DNA from: Cenococcum geophilum 1.58 | Taxonomy: Eukaryota; Ascomycota; Dothideomycetes; Gloniales; Gloniaceae | Assembly (NCBI GenBank): GCA_001692895.1 | Contig: KV748199.1 | Location: 2,046,001 to 2,110,000, forward strand | DNA length: 64,000 nucleotides | Direction of reading: 5' to 3' | In this document: positions 1-13,385 of the stretch, in pieces | Layout: the number at the start of each line of letters is the position of its first letter | Numbering within the stretch: position 1 is the first letter of the stretch | Notes under the pieces: model-generated | Seen by the model: the letters and a program-made list of their open reading frames with translations, nothing else | Database searches by the model: none | Told to the model about the DNA's origin: nothing | Program-made: the position numbers and the translations under genes

Positions 1-985
1 GATAACTACTATAAAGACTCTAAAGTATGCAATCACTACCGTACCCGCGTTGGTTTAACTAGATTATAGTAAGGGGGCTAGGCTAATTATTTTCGCCGTT
101 AACGGATGTAAGAATAAGTAGGGATGCGGTCTTATATAACTAGACGTATAAGGTCGTCGCCACCTATATTAATATAAGAGCGGCATCTAGTCTTAAGCGG
201 AGCAGAAGTACGATTTAGGAAAGCTTAAATATTAGGTATTGCTATATGCATTAAAGAAGTGTTAAGTGTACCTATACGGCGTCTACTTTACGGTTAAGAC
301 GGATACGAATACCTTAGTCACGTAACTAAATTGTGCTACTACTGATTTACTAGGAGCCTTAATAACATAATAGCTAGCATGGATTTAGTTATAGGACTTT
401 AATATTAGGCATGTTCTAGGGAAAAAGAATAGCCTAGCTAATGGACTATTATAATAACCACTAGATAGCGAACGACCTAATAAGCCAACTAAAGATATTA
501 AAGAATTCATTAACTGCGAACTAAGTGCTTTAGAATACACGGCTAGCCTAGTTAAAATGGAGGTAGATCTGCCACTAGAAGACTCGTATTCTGGGGAGTC
601 TTAGAAGATTATAAAATAGCTAGTAACCTTACGACGTCCAGAAGAAATGAATACCAAAGAATTCAAAAAGTTTAAACGATATGCGCTAAAATTCCTAGTA
701 CGCAATTAACAGCTCTTCCGCTAATAATTAAAAAATGTACTAATACGAAGGGTAGTTAATAACAAGGACGCTTAGCAAGAGATTATTAAAAGCCTTTATA
801 ATTAAAGCGGATATCGCAGATAAGAAGGAACGTATTAGAGAATCTTAAATCGATATTAGTGGCCAGGGCTATAGGATTAGATATTATAGTATATTAAGTC
901 GTGTTTATAATGCTAGGAGTAACAGCTAGGACAGAAAGAAGAAGTAATATACCCTATATAGGAGTCCACCTTGTGGCAATAAGTA

Positions 986-2040
986 GTAGTAGATATTACG
1001 TTTATACCTCTAAGCCGTCTCGGATTCCGGTACCTAGCTATTACTTAAGAATATATATCTAGATAGGTAGAAGCTCGGGCCCTTTAAAATAAGGATATAA
1101 AAAGCATAGCGAAGTTCCTCTATAAAGATATTATCTGCCGATAGGGAGCATTTGGATAGCTCTCTATAGATAGTAGAGGAAAGAATACTAATATTACCAC
1201 TGCGCTCGCAGAACTCTATAATATTAAGAGGGTTATAGCTTCCGCTTACCACGCTTAGGCGTAAGGCTTTATAGAGCGAGGCCATAAACCTATAATAGAC
1301 GCTTTAGTAAAGATAGATGGCTTATAGCTGGACAATCTTTATACCGTTTTGTGGGTAGATAGGATAACTATTAAGCGGCCTACGGGAATAATACCGGTAA
1401 GAGTTATATGCGGATATAAGCATATCCTTCTTATTAAACTCTATATACCTACTTAGCAGACGCTGCCTTAGCAAATAGTCCGGACCACTATAGAGCTACT
1501 AGTACTTTATGTAAAGTAGTTTAACCAAAGAGACGTAGATGTAAAAGAGGCTGTTGCGTATATAAGACGACTAAGGGTAGCAAATAAGAAGTACTTTAAT
1601 AATACCTACCGCATTCGCTAGGACGGATTTAAGGTTAGAGATATAGTTATGCTTTATAACACGTAGCTTAAATAAGACTATTCTAGTAGTTATAAGTTAG
1701 ATCTAAAATAGCTAGGCCCGTTCTATATACGTAAGAGTCACCCTTATAAAGGATAGTACTTAATTAAGGATCTTAATAGTATACTGTTCCGTAATTAAAC
1801 TTCTAGAAATAGATTAAAGAGGTTCTATTAATGATAGATATCTAAAGTCCACCAGGAAGACCGGCTCAACTAGTTAGGCGGAACTATGCTATAAGAAATA
1901 ACAGCAAAGCCAGAGCCTAAGAAAGACATATAAAATCCACCAGTATCGCAACGCCGCGTAGTTTAAGAAGTGCGCGTTCTAGAAAGATTATTTAACAGAA
2001 CTAAGTATAAAACATTTAACTAGGGGACAGTTAAGTTCTG
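986..2040 (+). mobile_element. X-A integrase region (fossil)
   Basis: This is the former integrase end of the X-A polyprotein, which would join element cDNA to host DNA. The strand and frame come from recognisable short stretches of the catalytic-core to C-terminal transition (AYH near 1240 and IERGHKP near 1275-1295). The X-B integrase matches it over its full length with transition differences only. It is followed directly by a purine-rich tract at 2041-2053. The coding capacity is lost. Confidence 0.7.
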
Positions 2041-2053
2041 CGGCGGGGGAGGG

Positions 2054-5000
2054 GATGTAGATAATAGCTATGTAATTCTTTTATTTGCTATATTTCCTAA
2101 AGCTCTTTCTATTACGCGTTCTTATTTGCTTTTTTAGTTAGGAATCTAATGCGTATTAATAGTAAGGTAAGGGCAGAAGAATATTTGCGAACAACCACAT
2201 AGTATTATTTACTGCAAAGATATTAGTTCCGCTTACCACCTTTACTAAGCTAATAGCGATTTTCTATGCTGGGTATAGAAAATCATAATTGGTCTATTTA
2301 ACAATTAAAGCCGGTAGAACTCTACACCGCCACCTAGATTCGGTAGACCATTTAGATTAGGAAACCCTATTTAGAACTTTACCTTTTTACCCTTAATAAA
2401 CCTTAGAGATAGTTATAATTAGCTAAAGTAGAAATTAAGCAGAATTAAGAACAACGGCACGCTTATTATATCTTTATTTAGTAGACCACTAGTCCTCTAT
2501 AAAGGAGCTAAGTAACAAATTAGTGACGTCCTAATGGAAGTCAGAGGCTTCGTGGTTAATTAGTGTTAAGTAGTGCTTATCCAAATCTATAATAAGATTT
2601 TGCTCTTATAAGAAAACTACGTAGATACGGCTAGTATAGTAGTCAATTTTATTAACTAAGATAACGGACTATAAGCATCTCTAGGAAAGGACGCATTTAT
2701 ATTAATCTTTAAGGACATCTCTAATGTTAGTAAAATAGCTAAAGATTAAAGAAACCGATGTAATAAAGCTAGAGAAACTATCTAAAAGGCCTAAGGATAA
2801 GATATTCTTAACGGACCGCTAAAATACGCAGTCTTCTATAACTTCCTCTTCGCCGTCTAAAAGCTCGCAATATACCTACTTTCTAAAGTTATAGTAAGAG
2901 TTAATAAAGCTCTAATTAATAGGCTTAAACGTCTAGGACGTGGTATTAAGAACACTACTTAACTACAGCTAACTAATTTTGCGCTCGCATCTAAGATATT
3001 AGGAAGGGTAATATTAGACTAGGTAGTAAATAAGTATAGTTTAGGAAGACACTTAACTAGCTTCCTTATTCTAAATAAGGACCTACTACTAAGAAGTAGG
3101 AGACTAACTACTATAGGACTAGAGGTTACCAATGTCGGAATTAGATAAGTAGGAGAGAGCTTAGCTCTTATACTGCGAATATATTTACGGCATACTTCTA
3201 ATATAATAAATCCCTTAGCCTTTTAGCTATTAACACCTATTTAAGGAGAAGGCGTTAGTATTATACCAAGCCCGTCCCAATAAGGATTGCCTATATTAGT
3301 TAACTCGCCTTTATTATCTATAAACGAGAGCATTCTCGTAGCTAGAACGCCTGTTAGCTCGCCCCCGCGGCTACCAGTATCTTTATTAAAAAGGAATCTA
3401 AGAAGGGGGCTAATAATTACTTACCCGGAAGTAGGGGGGCTAGAAGTAAAATTAATATTTAATAAGAACATTATTAAGCTAGGAGATAATGTAGAGTATA
3501 TTAAGGAGGCTATAGATGCTATGGCGGTACTCTATATAAAACAAGGATATAACTATAAGAATAATATGCTAGCGCATCTTAAGGTGTCCCTAAATTAAAC
3601 TACTAAAATTAAACTAATAGAGGTTATAAAGCTCTTGCGTAGCTAGTATAAGGCGGCTAGTTCTAATCCGGAGATATACAAGGTTTGCTAGATACATACT
3701 TAAGCAATAGGAGGACGTATAGGTTTAGCGATAAAAGATCTAAACTATACCGCACTATATCACAGACTCCGTTTAATATATTACGCCTATAACTACCTCA
3801 GCACTATAAAGACCGATCCCACTATATACTCCTAGTTTAGAAAGGCTTATAGACCTCTAGTTCCGTCTAATTCCTTAGGACCGTATAAGTTTATTTATAA
3901 CTTAGCGCTAAGGTTTTCCTATAACAGAGAGGCTTTACTTAATTAAATAATGTTACTAGAAGATTAAGAAGTATAGCAGCAAGAAGGATCCGTAATTTTA
4001 AACGTGTTTAGATAGTAGTGGGATTCTAGTATCTTAACAATAATTAACAAGGAAATGCGTATATACCGCTACTATCAGCGTCTAATTAATAGGCGGCTAA
4101 ATTACGGCTAGTTAAGAACGATGGTCTACGGTCTTTACCAATAGCTAATAAGATAAGACCCTTAGTATTATCGTCTCTATTACGCCCTTAGACCTAATAG
4201 CTAGTGGCAACTTATCTCCTACCCTTATTATACAAAATTCGCAGTTAAAGGAGACTCTATAGCTTTCCGCTATATTAATATTAATATTCCCTTACTTCTT
4301 AAAAGTGGATGCGGTGCTAATATAATCTAAGGGAGCGTTTCTCTAAATAATAAGACTAAGGATAACTGTATAATTATCCTACCCGGCATATATTATCACC
4401 TAGAATTATAATAGGAGGATTTTAAGGCGCGAGGATTAACTAAGGGCGATAGATTTGTTTATAAGATCTCTAACTAAAACTAGATTACTAAAGACGTAGA
4501 AAAGTATACGACTGACTAGGTAGCTCAGCTATATAAGAAAGGAAATATGCGTATAACTATACCTTACCTTCCTTATAGAGCGAAAGGACCTTTAATTAAA
4601 ACCCAGCAAATAATACTGCTATAGTTCGTTAGTATTTAGGACAATTATAATAACCTTAAGGTTACTAAAGGAGGTACTTAGGTAGAGTTAGCAGATGCGC
4701 ACCAAGACTTAAGAGCGCCGCCCCGTACGCCGTCTGGATATACTAATCTCTACGGCATAATTCCATATCGCTTCCTTATAGTAGTTAAGCTTATAGCTGC
4801 CAGCGCTCTATCTAACGCCCTTCTTAGTAAATAACAATGGGATTCTCTAGCGGTAGTTTAAAATTGTAACCTTCTTCTTAATAGCAACGGGAACGAAGTT
4901 AGGAAATGGATATATTTTTACCGTCTTAGGGCCGTTAAAAATTATAAAGATGCGTTTAAGCTAATATATACGACTAAAATGGAACGCTTTAATAGCGGCT

Positions 5001-5365
5001 TTTACTTCTACTGCATTAATAATGGAATCAATCCTTTAGCTATTACGGTAAATCTAAGTAGAGTGCCCCTAGTTATTGTAGAAGGACAAAGTTATACGGA
5101 GTTGCCTAAAGAATTATAGGACAGAACTGAGCAAATAGAAGGGCGCGAAAGAGCTATATTATCTAAGAGCCGCCAGTTTAAAGTCTCTCTTACTGCTTAG
5201 CTAAGTAGACGAGAACGGTCTTATTTAACCAAAACGGAGTCTCCTTATTCGCTATCTTAGGTTTGTGGTAAGGGTAAGGAATATATATAATTACCTACCG
5301 CGCCTTTATTTTAAAGATAAGGAGTTTTAGAGTTTTGGAAGTCGTTAGGGGACAACAACTTAGGT
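2054..5365 (+). mobile_element. X-A extra coding remnant, dioxygenase-like C-terminal part
   Basis: About 3.3 kb between integrase and the 3' end of X-A behaves like one long former reading frame. The longest stretch still open is 3287-3598 (103 codons, low similarity to anything I know). Around 4250-4400 the frame reads FRYININIP, then an IIQGSVS block and a LPGIYYHLE block, and later a PYLPYRAKGP block. The spacing resembles the HxD...H...R layout of 2-oxoglutarate/Fe(II) dioxygenase-type double-stranded beta-helix proteins, with His and Asp positions blurred by RIP. The same region with the same motifs sits in X-B, so it belongs to the element. The dioxygenase call is inference; a novel accessory or structural protein is the alternative. 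Broken, with many breaks. Confidence 0.45.
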
Positions 5366-5383
5366 AGGGGAGGTATATAGTAG

Positions 5384-5651
5384 TATAATTTGGCCCCTGG
5401 ATTTAATATCTAGATTAGGCATAGCTTTGGGAGAGCCTAGGCCTTATATAAGTTATATAGATTGGTCTGGAGCCCTTAGAGTCTTTAATAACTCGGACAG
5501 GCACGACGGATACATAATACACTCTTTTCTTTCTTTCTTACTGCCTGTTCTACTAACTAATTATAACCGACTAACTAACTGACTAACCGACTGACAGACA
5601 GACAGATAGCACTGTGACTTTCCTATCTTAGAGAGGTCGTACCCTCCCACA
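5384..5651 (+). repeat. X-A terminal repeat-like 3' end
   Basis: This 268 bp segment runs from TATAATTTGGCC (TGTGATTTGGCC in the X-B copy) to CCTCCCACA, giving the TG...CA ends of an LTR. It contains TATA-rich sequence near 5440-5460 and a CTGACTAAC/GACAGACA low-complexity run at 5560-5606. A purine run lies a few bases upstream (5364-5373). The partner LTR is outside the window, so the left boundary is uncertain. The LTR might instead begin at 2054. Confidence 0.5.
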
Positions 5652-5903
5652 GTAGTAAATATTACGTTTATACCTTTAAGCCGTCTTAGATTTTAGTACT
5701 TAGCTATTACCTAAAAATATATATCTAAATAGGTAGAAGCTCGCGTTCTTTAAAATAAGGATATAAAAAGTATAGTAAAGTTCCTTTCTAAAGATGTTAT
5801 CTGCTAATAGGGAGTATTTAGATAACTCTCTATATATAGTAGAGGAGAGAATACTAATATTACTACTGCGCTCGCAGAGCTCTATAATATTAAGAGGGTT
5901 ATA

Positions 5904-6326
5904 TATAACGGAACCTTATAGCAGGAACTACAATAGGCTCGTTAATAGGCTAGGTGTATAGGTAATGTAAGTTAAAGTTAATAACGTAATAATAATTAGT
6001 GGAGTGGTTACCTAATAGATTAACTCTAATTATATTCTAAGAATTACTATAAGGAAGGAACTATCTAGGTAGGAACTATAGTCCTTTAAATATACAACTA
6101 TACTCCTAAAAAATCCTTCTTATACGTAATATACGTCTTATATATAAGGTACATAAGTTCCTCTTATTCCTTTTATTTAATATATAGTATATTATATAAC
6201 CTTATTTACTATTCCTGGTTATATAGTTCTACTAGCTCTATTTTAGACTATGCCTAAATTAACTAACTAGCTTCTTTTAACTCTTCTCCTAGTAGTTATA
6301 ATATTATACTTAAAGCGTCCGTAATA
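5904..6326 (-). repeat. Y1 3' LTR (left)
   Basis: This 423 bp LTR matches 13386-13808. On the + strand it begins TATAACGGAACC (unmutated TGTAACGG) and ends GCGTCCGTAATA. The adjoining CTATCTCCCTCC is the reverse complement of the polypurine tract, fixing the element on the - strand. Confidence 0.9.
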
Positions 6327-9300
6327 CTATCTCCCTCCTTTTTATCTTCGTCCTTAAAGATTCTAAATATCTCTAAGTCGTTTACTAGAGGTATAATATC
6401 CGTTTAATTAATTTAGTTAATATTATTACTTATTATACCTAAAGTAATTTCTTCCTTATACGCCTAACGTCGTGCTCGTACTATCGCTGCGATATTATCT
6501 CTTAGTGAGATTATACTATCTCCGTGTTCTTACTATTTAAAAAAGGGGTTAGTTTATATTGCGTTGGCGAACCCTTCTTTATAATAATCGTCCTCTTACT
6601 TAAAGTGCACTAAAGCGAATATTTATTTATTTTATGACGTTCGCTTTACCTCTAATACTAAATATACGCGACCTATTATTTTTAATAGTCGTCTAGTTCC
6701 CTAATTAATTTATCTTAAGGTTTTACATTTAATCTGCTGCTACGCGGCTAGATAGTAAACTGTCTTAAGCTTTTACTAAGTTAGAACGTTTTCGGGATAC
6801 TAAATAAAAGGCCCTAGATGCTCGCATTACGGCGTTTACTTATTTACTCCGTCTTAAGAAGGTATAAGAGAAGGTGCGTTTTAAGGAGTGGAAACTTATA
6901 AAATAGGGTCTATAGGAACTTAGTAATAAAGAAACGGATTCTCTTTTAATAGAGAAGGAAATAGATCTAAATAGTTCGGCAACTACTCTTCTTAAGTTCC
7001 CCTTAGGTGGCTTATTCTTTGGCGATCTTTCTTTATTAATACTACCTAACCTAATTTCTTCCGATACTCCTATACCTTTCCTATAACATTCTTTAAATTC
7101 TCTAGTAGCTCCTAGGTAGTCTTATTATAGCCTATTTACTTAACCTTATACTATATTTTATTATTAATGTCCTTATAACTAATAATCTTTAAAACTTACT
7201 ATTTATCTTCTTCCTATCCTTTATACGTATCTGCTTTATAAACTAGTAGCTTAATATTTCCGTGTACTAGCTCTAGTATTACAATATACTATATAGGGTA
7301 GATCTTTATTTTGGCTAGTAGGTCTAACTTAAATATAACTAGTAAAATCCTCTATATAATTTTAAAAGGTTCTAGTCTAACGTAGTCCAACTTCTTACTT
7401 AGTTGTTAACTCTTAAAATTTTTATATAGTAGCTATACTTTATCTCCCTTCTTAAGATCTAGTCCCTTAAATCTCTTAGCGTTATAGTACCTTTTTATTC
7501 TTTCTTATACTTTCTTTACTAATTCTATAAGGTCTATATAAAGATTTATTAACGTCTTTATTCTTTCTTTAGCTATACTACTTATTTTCTTTACTTATTA
7601 TAGTAATAACGATATTTTTAGCTTATATCTATAATTTGCCTTAAATAGTAATATGCCTATTCCTTCTTAAGGTATTGCATTATATGCAAACTATATAATT
7701 AGTAATAATAATACCTAAATATTCTATATATAATTAATATAATGCCTTAGATACTACTCTAGTGTCTAATTTAATCTTTCCGTTTAGCCGTCTATCTGCA
7801 AATAATATACGGTAAAAGTTACTACTCTAACTCCTTGCTCTGCTAAGAATACCTCCTAAAATACTACTATAAATCTTAGATCTCTATTTAATATAATTTT
7901 ACTTAATACCCTATATCTTATAAACACTTCTTTAATATAGATTCTAGTAACATCTTCTACTAATATCTCTTTTATATACGCTATAAAGTATCCCCACTTT
8001 ATAAGCTTATCTACTATTACTAAAATCGTATTATAATCTTGTCCGGTAATAGGATCTTTTAACTTTAGTAACTTAATAATAAAGTTCTATAATATAACCT
8101 CCTATAGTCTCTCTGGTATTTTAATAGGTTATAGCCCTCTATATAGCTTATACCTCGCTAGTTTATTCCTTTAGCAATCTAGATATTCCTTTATAACTTT
8201 TTATACTAGTCCCTAAATTCCATTAATAATATACTTCTCTTAGAGTCTTAATACTAAGCCTCTAGCTCTATTATATTCTTAAGTCGTTCCCTTATAGAAA
8301 TCTTTTATAAAGTGCTCTACTATGCTTCTTAGGATATACTTAGCTTTTTAGTTTTTGTATATATCCATCTATAGATCTTTTAGCTATGCCTTTAGAATCC
8401 TTTATGCCTAAAAGCTTTCTAGTAACTTATAAACTTTTTCTAGTTCTTTCTAAGTTGCTATAATTTTTAGATAGTTATACCTAATTAATCTATCTATATC
8501 CTTTTATAATAAAGCCCCTAATAGCTTTTTATTATTTTATAGTTTAGCCTTATAACTTAGAGTGTCTACTTTTATATTGTCTATACCCTTAGTATAGTAA
8601 ATCTTGAAATAGTATTTTATAAGCATCTCTGCCTATCTAACCTATCTTTAGTTAAGCTCCTTTATTATTAAAAATCCTATTAGGTTCTTATAATCCGTCT
8701 TAACTATAAATAGTTTTTCTATACCTTGTAAGAATACTCTTTATTTCTTTAGTGCTATAACTATACCTAATAACTCCTTATTATAGATGTTATAGTTTAA
8801 CTCTAGTAGTGTTATCTTCTGACTATAATACGCCACTAGGTGCTATCTATTTTAATATTTCTATATAAAGTATACCCCTAGTATATAATCTAATATATCT
8901 ATTTCTATAACCGTCTCTAATCCTAATTAGTAGATCTTAAGAACTAGCTCCTAGGTAAATAACTCCTTAACTTATTTAAATAGCTTCTATTACTCCTCTC
9001 CCTATACCTATAGTTCTTCTTTCTTTATTAGTCGCGTAAATAGTTTAATATCTTTTAACCATTATGCTATAAACCTTCTACAGTAATTATAAAACCTTAA
9101 AAACAATCTTAACTATATAACGTTCTCTAGTTCTTACTAATTTACTATAGCTTTAATCTTCTTTAGATCTATACTAAGTTAGCTTAGTTTAATAATAAAT
9201 CTAATAAAATCTATCTTTCTGGTAATGAACTCGTATTTCTTAATTATTACTAGCATCTATTCTTTCTATAGTTTTTTTAAGACCTATTTAACGTATTCCC

Positions 9301-12300
9301 CGTATTTTTCCTTAATTATTAAGTAGATAATAATGTCGTTAAGGTATACTATAACAAATTTATCTAAGTATTCTCTTAATATATTATTAATACGCTTCTA
9401 GAACGTCGCTAGTGCGTTTATAAGCCTAAATTATATAACTAATAGTTTATATAGTCCTTCCTTTAACCTAAAGGCTGCCTTTTATTTATCGCCTTCCTTA
9501 ATTCTAATTTAATAGTACGCCTATCTTAGATCTATCTTTGTAAAGATTTACGCATTACTTATCCTATCTTAGAATTTGCTAATTAAGGGTAAAGGATACC
9601 TATCCTTTCTAGTAATACTGTTTAACTATCTATAGTTGATACACAGCCTTAGTTTACTATTCTTTTTTAGTATAAATAGTACTAAATAACCTACTAATAA
9701 CTACAATAGTCTAATATATCCCTTTTGTAGGTTTTCCTAGATAAACTCTTTTAATACTCTACCTTCCTCTTTAGTAAGCTTATAGATTAGAAAGAACTTT
9801 AGACTTATTCCTAGTTTTAACTCTATTTTATAGTCCTATACTATATACTCTAACAGCCTCTTACTTTCTAGTAACTATAGTTTTTTACTATACTTATAGT
9901 ATTTCTTTAGTATATAACTTAAGCCTTACTTAGTTTCTTTATATATTACTCTAACCTAGTACTATACTAACTTAGCTTATTATTACATTTTGCGGCGTTA
10001 AGTATTCTTAATATTAACTTAACCTATAACCCAATTAATCTTTAGATTATATTCCTATAACTAAGGTATTCTTAGCACTGCCTTATTATTTCCTAATAGT
10101 AATATATTAAAAGACATCTTAATCTATCTCCCTTTAATAGTTAACTAAATAGGTCCTATTTTAAGACTAATAATCCCTCCTCTATAGGTTATTAGATCTC
10201 CTAAAATTATAACTAATAGGTAAGGTTCCTCCTTTTATCTATAAGGTAATCCTATTCCCTTAACTACTACTAGTAAGATATAGTTCCTTATTACTCCACT
10301 ATCTATTAGCGCCTTAAACTATTAATTTTACTATTTAACTTATAGATTTAGGTGTTAGCCTTAAATTCCCTTAAGGGTCTAAGGCTCTACTACTAGCTCC
10401 CTCTAGTCCTATAGGCCTCTACTTTTCCTAACTATTAGCTACTTAATCCTATTTATACTTAGTCCAACTTAGGCTAATACTTAGTTCGCTTTTTATCTTT
10501 AATATGCTATAGATATATATTCTCTAGACATTCCCACTACTATTATCTATTTAGGTATTCTTCCGTAAGAAATCTTCCTAGCTAAAGTATTAAGTCTCCT
10601 AACTCCTATACTTTTATTAGATGCCAACTATATATATACTTAATATTCCGGTATTTCTGCTCCTTAGTTATCTAATATATTCTTATAGAATATTTCTAAT
10701 ACTTGTCCTTTAGTGCTCTATATATACAATCCACGTTAATATATAATATGCTAAGTGCTTTAGGTTAACTCTTAGCTCGTCTTTATCCTTAAGTTTAAAC
10801 CTTTACCGTATTAATCTAAACGTTACAACTTTATTTATAGGTATTAAGATACGTCTCTTACTTCTCTAGTCCTCTAAACGCTCCTTTAGATCTCTTAATA
10901 TTATAATTAAGGCTCCCTTAATGTGATTTATTGCTTTTTCCGTAATCGGGTAGTCTTAGATAACTTTCTCATTTAACCACATATAGAAATCTTCCTACTT
11001 ATCATTATACCTTTGCCTATACTACTTTTAGTATAGCTACTAAAGTATATACGGCTCGTCCGTAAGGAAGTATCTTCTTATTACTACGTCGTAACAGCCT
11101 TTAATATGTCGTTCTTTGAACCTAATTAGAATCCCTAGATCCTCTTCTTATTCCAGTTTAGTAAGCCACTTAGCTCTTAGTATACCTGCTCTTAGCCTAT
11201 TAGTAATTCTTCGTACTAGTGCTCTATCCTTAGTACGTCCCAATATACTAGATCTCCGGTCTAGTTTTTGTTCTTACTATAAGGTAATCCTTACTCTAAA
11301 TTCCTCTATAGTTTCTTTCCTTTCGCGTCTTATAAGTAGATCCTTAAAGTCTTCTTACTTCTTAATCTTAGTGTCGGTCTTCCGATCCTTAGTTTAAATA
11401 CTATATTCTATTAGTAAGTCCTCTAGGTCTATATATCTGTCTCCTAATCTAGTTGCTATTTACGCTATAGATTCTCTAATCTATTTAATAGTCCTTATTT
11501 ATTACTCAAAATCTTAGTTTTATAGGATTCTTAATCCTAAGCTTGCTTTTAACTTAAGCTTAGCTCTTACCTTAGTCCATCTAGGCTTGCTTAGTATTCT
11601 TATCTTATCTTAAGAGTCTTAAATCTTACTTATCTCGTCTTAAGAGTCTTATGCCTGTAGGAAACTCTATCCCAAGCTTATTCGTATATCTTTAAACTAA
11701 GCTACTGCCCTACTTTATCGGTTGCTGTCCATTATAGGTCCTTAGGTATACCTTATCTCACTTTAAGAATCTTAGTTATCTCTTATCTTGTCTTAAGAAT
11801 TTTAAGCCTTTAGCCTTTTGCCTTTATTAAGTGCCGAAATAGCTTACTATCCTACTTCTCTTACGTCTTGCGAAGCGATAGACATTATATCTAGTAGGGT
11901 CTTAATCCCTACTAATATTCCCTATTCTATAGTGGAATTATCCTCTACCTCTATTATAACATCTTTAAGGTTTACATACTTCTAGTAAGCCGCCTTTATT
12001 GCCTTATTATTACGGAATATTTTACCTATATTAAATTTATCGTCCTTAATATCCAATCTATAAACTAGTTTATTAGTTCCTCTACACTATATAAATTTTA
12101 GCTCCTATAGCCAATAGCTTACGCCGTACTTAGCGTCTTTATAAATTTAGTATGCGTTATTATAATAAAACGCGAAACTTCTAATTAAATATTCTTTTGT
12201 TCCTTATAGTACACTATTATCCCTCTATACGTATATATCTTCTACCGCTAGTCTTATTCCCTTTATTATATAGTAACTCTAACCATCTTTATAATCCCTT

Positions 12301-13385
12301 ATAAAATAACCTTATTTTCCACAATTTATATAAGCTCTATCTTTAAACTATTAACTTTACTATAGAGTCCGCCTAAACGTCTTCTACTGCTAAGATCCCT
12401 AGTTTAGCCTCTACTCCTTAGTTCTATAATTACTAGATCCTTAACCTCTAAATTTTTATAGTTTCTTACTCTATTTCTTATAGGCTTCTTTAGTACTACT
12501 TAGGTCCATTAGCTCTGCGCTATACTATAGTTTCTAACTTAGCTTTAGTTATTATATACTTTGCGTCTTATATAACTATAGAATTCTATCCTAACCTCTC
12601 TTGGCCTGTTCCCTTTAGTAGATCCAATTATTAATCTTAATCGCTTAATCTATTAAATCCCTTAGGGTATTCGTATCTTTTATTAGGATAATTATGTCCT
12701 AGACTTTAGCCTTAAGTCCTTACTTATACTATGCTATAAGCGCCCTATTATTCCACTTTACTTATATTACTAGTATTTAGAACTGCGTTATATACTTAAT
12801 TGCTAATATTTATTGCATAATGTCTTAGAGTTTTCTTTCCGTTATAGTTACTGCCTCCAGGTCTCCAAATATTTGCGTAAGTAGCTCTATAAATCCTTCC
12901 CAGCTTAAGAACATAAACTATACCTTTTAATTAGTGGTTATTATTCCATTGGTCTGTATTTCTATAAAGTAAGGCTTAAACTATTTAAGTGCTCTTCCTA
13001 ATAGGAATAGTCCTGCATAGGCTATTCAATCCATAGGTATTAGTAGCTTTACCCCTTCTTATATAACTTTAAAGTGCATTTATATAAGGAATCCTTTAAG
13101 CTTTATTCTTTCTCCTAAGAATCTCTTAATTAATGGTAACTTAACCTTCACTGCTCTTATCCCATTAACCCTTTCTTCTAATGCTGCATTATTTGCTATT
13201 AACTAGTCGATTACCTCTTATAACTATCCGACCGTTATAGGTTGCTAAAAGTCAGTGTCTACTATACTAGTGTCCCCTCCTAACCTCAAAGTAGTTGCCG
13301 CCGTTAATGGCGTTATAGTGGTGGCTGCTTTTGGTAGCATATTATTTAACTTTTTATACTTAATACCGTAACTAGGTAGTAATTA

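Larger units (their letters stand above)
1..5651 (+). mobile_element. Ty3/gypsy element X-A, 3' portion, inside X-B
   Basis: This is the right-hand part of a gypsy-class LTR retroelement whose 5' end lies left of the window. In order on the + strand it holds an RNase H remnant (about 180-460), an integrase (about 990-2040), a long extra coding remnant (2054-5365) and an LTR-like 3' end finishing in CCTCCCACA at 5651. The integrase is recognised from a short ERGHKPI stretch near 1278-1298, typical of fungal gypsy integrases. Immediately after 5651 the sequence restarts in mid-pol, matching positions from 986 onward. That is expected if X-A jumped into an older copy (X-B). The element is broken by RIP throughout, with dozens of breaks. 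The family assignment is firm; the 5' structure is unseen. Confidence 0.8.

Noticed and set aside
1034-1285. 83-codon open frame on the - strand
   Set aside because: Antisense shadow of the X-A integrase.
11116-11397. Open frame on the + strand; related open frames at 24463-24678 (-) and 42369-42650 (+)
   Set aside because: All three lie antisense to gag at the same place in Y1, Y2 and Y3. RIP puts TAA/TAG into the sense frames while this antisense frame escapes, so conservation reflects shared ancestry and mutation bias, not a gene.
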